Assembly (NCBI GenBank): GCA_025766275.1
Contig: JAFKAC010000090.1
Coordinates: 62,001 to 126,000 of the forward strand
Length of the DNA stretch: 64,000 nt
Source: Lactarius indigo
Lineage: Eukaryota > Basidiomycota > Agaricomycetes > Russulales > Russulaceae
Direction of reading: 5' to 3'
Below the pieces are notes generated by a model that saw only the letters and a list, made by a program, of their open reading frames with translations, did no database searches and had not been told where the DNA came from. This document shows positions 56,832 through 64,000 of the stretch, in pieces (position 1 is the stretch's first letter; every line of letters begins with the position of its first letter). Made by a program: the position numbers and the translations under genes.

Positions 56832-57092
56832 TTTTATACCTTTTTTCAGAGAGACCAATGCGTTGCAAATAAGACCTAGGAGTTAGGAGGCTACGGCGGC
56901 GGAGCGGTGTGTGCTGATGCGAGAGACTGCGTCCTCCACCAAACGTCGTTGAATGTGCGCCGGCGTAACTGTAGCTCCACCCTTCTCCCCCAACCGAAAT
57001 AACCCTTGACGTACCTCTGTCGCCCCACGGAATGCAGCGTCTCCACGATTCGCGCGCATACACCAGCAGAGTAAAGAAGCGGAGTATATCCG
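56832..57092 (-). promoter_or_regulatory. Lectin 3 promoter: TATA box and CGG-N7-CCG motif
   Basis: GGTATAAAA at 56832-56840 and CGGAGTATATCCG at 57080-57092, at the same distances from the ATG as in lectin 2. Confidence 0.55.
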
Positions 57093-58260
57093 CACCTCCC
57101 GCCGCGAATGATGGTGGTAATTAGACTTTAGGATTGTGGACGTTGCAAAGTGTGCTCGGCATTGCCGTTCTATTTCAGGGATAATGAAAGCGGCCCCCCT
57201 CTAGCTTGCTGAATATCGGTCTGATTCGTGTTCTTGGAATAAGTCGCTACCAGGGGTAGGTGCTTCAGTGTAGTGAGGATCGCATCCACCTTCTTGACGA
57301 CGCCACCTTTTCTGCAGCGCAGACGAGACCCGCCAGTAGAGTGTACTGGTGTACTTTCTCATCGAGCATATTAACTCCCTTGGCGCTTGGGACCCGCTCT
57401 GTTTAGTGTCAATGACACGCCGCAGCGGGAAGAGTGGGGCGGATAGTTGCGGTGTCAAGAGACAACTCCATGGTGTCCAAGGAACGAGCTGCAAGGGTAC
57501 GCCCTGCAGCGTGCAGCGTTGGATACCACGGTACTTTTTACGCCAAGGGTGACTTTGCGTACCCCCATCGCCACGGCCACCAAAGTCTAGGTGTAGCTAC
57601 TCTAAAGCGTGCCCTCAGTACCATCAGCGCAAAGCGGCCGTAGAGTGCACGTTTCGTACTGGTGCAAAAACGCCTTCCCTCCTTCAGGTCCGAGTGTTTT
57701 AAATTTTTTCTATTCCCAGCCACCTCGGGGTCTGTCTGCATCCAGACGTTGTTTTTGGGGCTCTTGTTGCATCATGAGCTGAAAAGACGGATCCCCAGCG
57801 TGGGTTGTTGCGTCAACCAATGTCCTGGAAAGTCAGTCAAGCGAGAAAGCTTATTTGACACTCGTACAAAGGCAAAACAGTTAGGCAATTTTCCATCTGA
57901 GCATCTCCAACTAGAGTCTCCCCCACCCCCCCCTTTTCATCTTGCTTAGTTTTTGCATGTGGTATTTATGTTAACAGACAAACGTCCTTGCTTGCATGGC
58001 AGGTCCGACCGGTCAGAGTCTCGGAGACAGCGGTGTCAGATCAACGAACTGAGGTGAGCGTAACAGTAAGGATGGATGGAGCTAGCAGGGAGGCCCAATG
58101 TTTGGTCAAAGATACACAAAAAGGTGTTGAAGTGGAAGTTAGACGGACAAAGTCTATAGCCTATTGGCCAGGTGCTACATAGGATCCTGTACCACACAAC
58201 GCACAATACAAGAACAATAATGACGAATGGAAGGTATATGATAGCGCACGATCTGGCGTG

Positions 58261-60097
58261 ATTAGGCTTGTGGTTTCAAGTTAGTGCGCTCACCTTGAAT
58301 TTAAGAATGGACCAGTCACGACTCACGACATCACATGAATCACAGCTCGGGTTTATTGTAATGCTGTTGTACCGTGCCTTACTCGCTACCACGCAATCTG
58401 CTCGAGATGCCCGACATTCTTCACCCCGACGGTTGAGGCCTTGAGGGGACGCATCGCAATTTAGATTGAAAACACACGATCGAGAATAGCCAACCACCCT
58501 ATCTGCTTACTGTATACTCACTACCAGTACATCACCTAGAATCAAAGTCCCGATGACAGTTTTTTTTTTTTGAATTCATTTTTGTGCGCCTGAGGGCAGA
58601 TTACCCCATGTAGCACTACACTTTCACTGCAAGATACAACGCGTCCAAGTCTCCGCTTCTCAAAGTCCTTTCTTTGTATCTTGGCTCTCCTTCGTCCCGA
58701 TTGGGGAGACAAAGGTAGCACTAAGTACTCGTATACTGATCTCCTCGTCCACCTAGAGTACAAGCGCGCGATGCAAGACTCAACTCCATGTGCCCCCGAT
58801 TTGAAATATTTTTTTCGCCCATCTCTTGGCCCATCTCAGGCACGCCTCCTCCATGTCCGAGCTGATTTTTCCAGTATTTTGCCACCGGGAAGGACGTCCC
58901 AAAGCAAAAGTGTAGGCCCTTCAGAGCTTACCACGACCGAGAATGTACGCCCCATCTTCCCTAGTAGACCAAGAAGGATGTCCTCACGCGTTGCTCTGGT
59001 ACTGACCATGCCATTGATATGCGTCCCTGTCGTTCACACATGTCGCTGCTCCTCGAGCGCTTACTCTACCACGTGCTTGGGCGTCTATTACGCGATGAAG
59101 AACTGGCGATAAAACATCCAGGCGCGCCGATTGCCGCCAGTTCAGGGACAACATGTTCAGGACTCAGGAGGACGCGCGCCACGTCGGCTCACCCCGAGAG
59201 CCGTTTACAGTAAGTAATACCTCTGTAATACCACGGCATGTGGACATCGCGGGTGTAGTCCAACCCTCGACTCATACACTCTAACCTTGTACAGCCTGCG
59301 TGGCCCTTGGAAAGATATGGAGCACTCCAGCACATGAGTTCGTGCGTAGATGCCTGCTGACCTGCCGATGATCGATGACCTCTGGATCCACAAATCCTGG
59401 AATATGCTTATTTGTCGTGACGTTAGATCCAGGAAGGTCTTCGGCCAGCACTCAGGTTGTCCAATTGCAGGACAACCCTTCTCCGCTTCGTGTTGAGGTG
59501 ATGGATACTTGGAATGGCAGATACCAGAACCAACGACCATCAGACATTGGTTGTATAAGTAAGGCCGTGGCGGCACACAGAATAGACTTGCTACCACAGG
59601 AATAGTCGCCAGTTCCAGCTGCCAGCATGTGTGCCAGTAGGCAGTGAGATCATTTGCCACCGGTTTCTAGTCTCCGTGGCCACTGGCAGTTAGAGCTCAT
59701 GTCGCTAATAATACCCCCAGTATGCCAGAGATATGGCGAATACGATGACACAAAGGATGCGTCCACTGGCAAGAGTCTCGCTGGTGCACGTTGGCTTCCG
59801 AGATATCTGGCCGTGAAATTAACGGTCACGTGTCACAGGACACGGAAGAGCACTCAGGCTCCTCGCGATCGTTGCCAGTGTCAATAGCAAGTAGTACAAA
59901 ACGAACAAAGCACGAAAAAAGACAGTCACACCCATTCCATTGCAGATGTAATTACAGCAAGTGCATTTCAATCATTAAAAATCCTCTCACTAGTACGACA
60001 CATCGTCCTTCGTTGATGCGTGTTAAAATCGTGAGAAAGTGGTAAAGCGTAAATTATATATACAGAAACCATAGGTCACACGTTTGATGATGAATGT
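58261..60097. other. No supported gene
   Basis: Short frames only. Poly-T run at 58560-58571. Nothing with a recognisable domain or splice pattern; the last part is 3' flank of ABC transporter B. Confidence 0.45.
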
Positions 60098-63000
60098 TTA
60101 TGAACGCCTACGAAGGAAAAAGTTGGCGGGCCCACGAACACGGAAGACGTAAGTCATAGCATAGACGGCAAATATCTACGCGTTGAATGTGAGCTTACTG
60201 ACGAGCGTGATGGCGTGAATAAGAACGTACATTAAATCCGATGTATATCCACATGAACCCGAAGTTGCGCCAATGATGACTCCAGAATATGTTCGAGTTC
60301 GATTGTAAGAACTCGTCCGTGGTCCGGAACGAGCAGAATTGGCAATTATCCGTGGCACTCGGGTTCGTCACATAACCACCTGTCGTGCTGATGAATTCGC
60401 TCAGGTACTGCTGGCATGTTTGTCCTAGGGGTGGTCGGACAGTAACGAATTCTACGGATGAGCAGTTGATCTCAGAGTGACCAAGTGCTGAAAGCGTAAT
60501 CAATCTACAGCATCAAGTCGACGAGATGAGAGTGACGTACCTTGGCCCAACAACCCTTCGATGAGATAGGTGTAAGGTGACGTGCGATACATCCACTTCC
60601 ACCAGCCAAGATGCTTGTATGGCTGCAGCACGCCGTTGCTATTGTCAAAGTCAGAGCGAGTCCAAGTGTAAAGCAGAACACAACTGACAATGTGACGACA
60701 AAGCTGAAGAAGAAGCTGAACAGTTGCGCGGCGATTTCGGGGTTGGGTGACATGGCGGCGACCCATTGGGAGAAGGTGGTGTAGTACATGGGGTACATGA
60801 TGCCGAACATCAAGTACGAATATCCGGCACGGCTTGAAGGGAATCCGACAAGCCAGTACCATATGAGAAAGTATAGAGAAGAGCCAACGATGTTGAGGGG
60901 GAGCTCGCCAAGGATTTGCGCGGTAACGAGAGCCGTCCAGCTGTACATTCGGCTTGGACGTTCGCGAATCTCATAAACTCGTCTGGTATCGATAAAGGGA
61001 ACTTGGATCTGGTTGGATAAGGGTGCGCTCACGACCAGACTCATGAAAACGGCCTATTCGCACACATGGGTGAGCCACTATTAGAAGATAGGTGGCAGTT
61101 GGGGCTTACGAATATGTGATTTTGAGTACCCTGGATAGAATCCTTAGCCTTGAAGAACGTGAAGCCGATAAAGAGCGCTGCAACGATGTTCAAGGCAAGC
61201 TTGGCCAACAGGTATGTGGGATCACGCCAGTGGCGGATGATGTCACGTTCCCAGAGCGTCTTGACCTGGAATATCCACGACGTTGAGAACTCCGAGTGTT
61301 GCTCTGTGTCAACAGCATGGCGCTTTCGTCCATCCTCGAGGAGAGCATCGAGTTCTTCGTCGACTGCTTTGGCTTGCGGAGAACTCTTCCATTTGCTGTG
61401 CCAGTCAGTATTGCTGGTGGCAGTGGCACCTGCCCCAATGGCATCCAAAATATATTCGGCACTGCACAAACAGTTAGATCACGATATCACTTTCAATAGA
61501 CTCGCCACCTACGGGTTTGCATCAGGCGGACAGGTTTGCGCTCCATTGGTTTGGAAATAGTTGATGAGAGTGGTGGAGTTTGTTCCGATATCGCCAAAGT
61601 AGACTGTCTGGCCTCCTTTCCGGAGTAGCAGAAGCCTGTCGAATTCCTGGAATAGCTCCGCCGAAGGCTGATGAATACTAAAACCGATCCCGAATTAGCA
61701 TACAAAGTGACGAGAATATTCACACGTTTTGGTCTCACGTGCACAGGATTGCTTGACCGTGATCGGCTAATTCGCGCAGGAAGCTAACAATAGCCCAAGC
61801 GCTCTGTGAATCAAGTCCAGAGGTTGGTTCGTCTAAAAAGAGGAGCAATTTGGGCTTGCAGAAAATCATTATCAGATGATGACTCAGAAGAGTTGGGCTC
61901 TACGTTACATACCTTGGCTGCGAGCTCCACTCCAATAGTTGTCCGTTTCCTATGTTCGACCCCGAGCGAACCCACAATGGCATCAGCAAATTTCTCCAGA
62001 CCGCACATTTTAAGCACCGTCTCGACGCTAAACACGCATCCCATTAATACCAGTTCAGAGATACTTCTCGACGATTACTCACTATTCTTCTTTCTCTTTG
62101 AGAGGCACTGTCGGTGGTTGTCGCAGTTTTGCAGAGAAGAGCAGCGCTTCGCGTACGGTTGTCTGAGCCAAATGCGTGTCCATCTGTTGAACGTACCCTC
62201 TGTGGCAACCCGGCACGTCAGAATCAACACAAGCGACAAAACGGCGTTCGAGCTCACGTTTGGGCTTGGAAATCGCTCGGCAAGGGATACCCATTGACTA
62301 ACCTCTCACCACCGACGACGCCAGCTGCCTGGCGCTCAGCGAGGACATTCAAGAGGGTCGTCTGAGGAGAAAAGATGAGCGTAAAGTTGGGTTGCGGTGT
62401 TTGGAGTGTACTGACCTTTCCTGCCCCAGATTCCCCCATGAGCGCTGTGAGCTTGCCCGGTGCAACGTAACCAGAAATGTCCGCGAGGAGACGACGAGTC
62501 TCGCCCTTTCCGACTCGAACGTCATACTCGAGATGCCTCCACGTGAACACGTCCGACATCGTGGGAACAGCGACGTCCGTACTAGATGGCCCACTCTCCC
62601 CGGGAGTCTTCTCCGTCGCATCTCGCGATTCTGGAACACCCTTCTCCTCATCAGTCGTGCCAGCTTTTTCTTGAGCTTCGGACACGACTGGAGTCTTCGC
62701 CCCTCGCTTGAAGAGCATGGCGGTCGCGTCGCCAGACAAGCTCGTGTTATACTCGGTGAAAAAGAGAAGTGCTGCGACGAATGCGACTCCAAACCCGATG
62801 ATGATGCCGTAGTTCTACTCCCATGTCAATCACTACGAACATTGATGTTTCGAGCGCCAGATCACTTACCCGCCAGACATGGCTGTAGGAATAGTCATAT
62901 GAGATTTCGATAAAGCGATTGCCGTCCACTGTGCCTTGGCCGGAGATTGAGCCAACAGTCCCGCAAACCTGGTTCGTGAGAGACACATTTTCATATCCGG

Positions 63001-64000
63001 TGCCGCTTGGAACGAGGTTGGAACATGTTCCGTTGAGCGTGTGGAACTCATTGGACATAAGTGCCTCGAATCCGTACCGGATCGGCTGTCCAGATATAAG
63101 CATAGTAAGAGCCTCTGCTCGCAATCACTCACGTTGATGTACGAGATCCACTTCAACGCGCCAATCATCGACGGCTTCGGGATTGCATATCCGGTGTAGA
63201 GGACAAGCATGAGCAACATGAGACCGGCGACTGTTTGTGCGGGCGCTGGATCTCCGAAAGCCGCCGCCACGCAACGGAACCATGCCTTCATGACCAACGC
63301 CATGGAAAAGATAAATAGGAAAAATATGCTGCGGTAAGAGTCCATGAGCCACTGAAACAAGATAAGACAGAAATAGTTACTCACAAAAATTGGCCCGCAG
63401 AAGCTTGCAAACCAACCATAAAGTAGAGGATGAGGGAGAATATTATAATGGTGACGAAGGTGATCGGCACGTCAACGATGGTAAGGGCGGCAGCTTCGAT
63501 GAACGGGTGGTACATGGCAGCTCGGGCATGCTTTACCACTATGGGCCGCTGTGCGAAAAGAGCTGGAATCTCGGCGATTGAAGACAATGCCGCCCAAAGT
63601 AAGGAGCTGGCGAGAATGGTCGGTTACAGGGCGAAGGCAGGGGATAACAATCACGTACAAGAAGAGAACACCCCCGCGCGAGAAGTATTGTGAAGTCTCA
63701 TCTTTCAGCCTGAAAAAGACTGAACCATTGATAAGAGCCTGTACGATGAACGTACTATTCGGGATTAGTAGGGAATATTGGCTCGCTAGATAAGAATACG
63801 TACATGAGGACAATTAATTGTGTGGTGAGGTTGCCGCGCAGAATTTGCAGACGGCGTAGCATTACGGCACGGGCCTGCATGGGGATAGATATCGTGTAGG
63901 CGCTCCCCTTACGTTGCGTCGTCGCATGCTCCGCTGTTGCGCTCTCTTTGTACGCGAGGGCACGCTCAGGGTGGCCGACGAACTCCGTGAAGTATGCGTC
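60098..64000 (-). CDS. PDR-type (ABCG) ABC transporter B, N-terminal part beyond the window
   Basis: Close paralogue of transporter A, inverted. Reading from the window end: the end of the NBD1-TMD1 linker ([14 protein letters not shown]), TMD1, the external loop [11 protein letters not shown]...NQVCGTV, NBD2 with GESGAGK/ST split by an intron, [28 protein letters not shown] and [13 protein letters not shown], and TMD2. It ends [14 protein letters not shown] at TAA 60098-60100. Intron positions match A. NBD1 catalytic motifs lie outside and cannot be judged. The linker before NBD2 has changed ([11 protein letters not shown] versus [11 protein letters not shown]), while the NBD2 core is nearly identical to A, introns included. 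No stop or frameshift seen. Confidence 0.92.

Larger units (their letters stand above)
55990..58260. repeat. Segmental duplication, copy 2 (lectin 3 unit)
   Basis: Partner of 42054-44050, same orientation. The lectin gene and promoter (about 56200-57245) are almost identical to the other copy. The flanks keep recognisable phrases (ATGGTGTCCAAGGAACGAGC, about 57470; GACGGACAAAGTCTATAG, about 58142) with insertions and deletions, so the core was probably homogenised after duplication. Confidence 0.8.

Overview
The window is nuclear DNA of a filamentous basidiomycete, probably an Agaricomycete. The reasons are many short (about 45-65 base) GT..AG introns, three lectins of the Agaricus-bisporus/Xerocomus fruit-body lectin family, an intron-rich PDR-type ABC transporter pair, and LTR retrotransposons of the chromovirus (Ty3) and copia (Ty1) types. 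A Rhizoctonia/Ceratobasidium-like genome is my best guess, from gene style only.

Bases 1-32,600 are a transposon graveyard. A young Ty3/chromovirus (3552-11644, LTRs with one visible difference in 481 bases, 5-base target duplication ACAGG) sits in debris of a plus-strand copia-like element. To its right lies an old, CpG-depleted copia element on the minus strand (12032 to about 24243), cut up by solo LTRs with visible target duplications. One solo LTR (16656-22161) was itself split by a 4.7 kb Tc1/mariner-type DNA transposon (16991-21716), which in turn holds another solo LTR (17188-17620). Another solo LTR (13450-14846) holds a further one (13575-14393). From 24.5 to 32.6 kb are a second decayed copia gag-pol, a TGACTTTT-rich repeat array, a decayed spliced gene of unknown function, and more solo LTRs.

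Bases 32,700-38,900 are a compact housekeeping island: a short DRY_EERY/SWAP-like gene (+), the CAAX protease STE24 (-), and the complex I 75 kDa subunit (+). STE24 and the complex I gene are divergent and share a 349-base promoter region.

Bases 39,400-64,000 hold three minus-strand fruit-body lectin genes (39.5, 42.3 and 56.2 kb), two PDR-type ABC transporters pointing at each other (45426-50898 plus; 60098 to the window end, minus, truncated by the window) and a minus-strand seven-helix-like membrane protein (51430-53043). Lectins 2 and 3 lie in a roughly 2 kb near-identical segmental duplication. The three lectin promoters share a TATA box and a CGG-N7-CCG inverted motif. The first lectin copy has a premature TAG 11 codons before the family C terminus.

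The most interesting points are a predicted Tf1-like self-priming arrangement in the Ty3 LTR, a two-gene Tc1/mariner-type transposon with a large spliced accessory gene, the shared lectin promoter motif with one nonsense-truncated copy, and signs of local gene conversion between the two PDR transporters.
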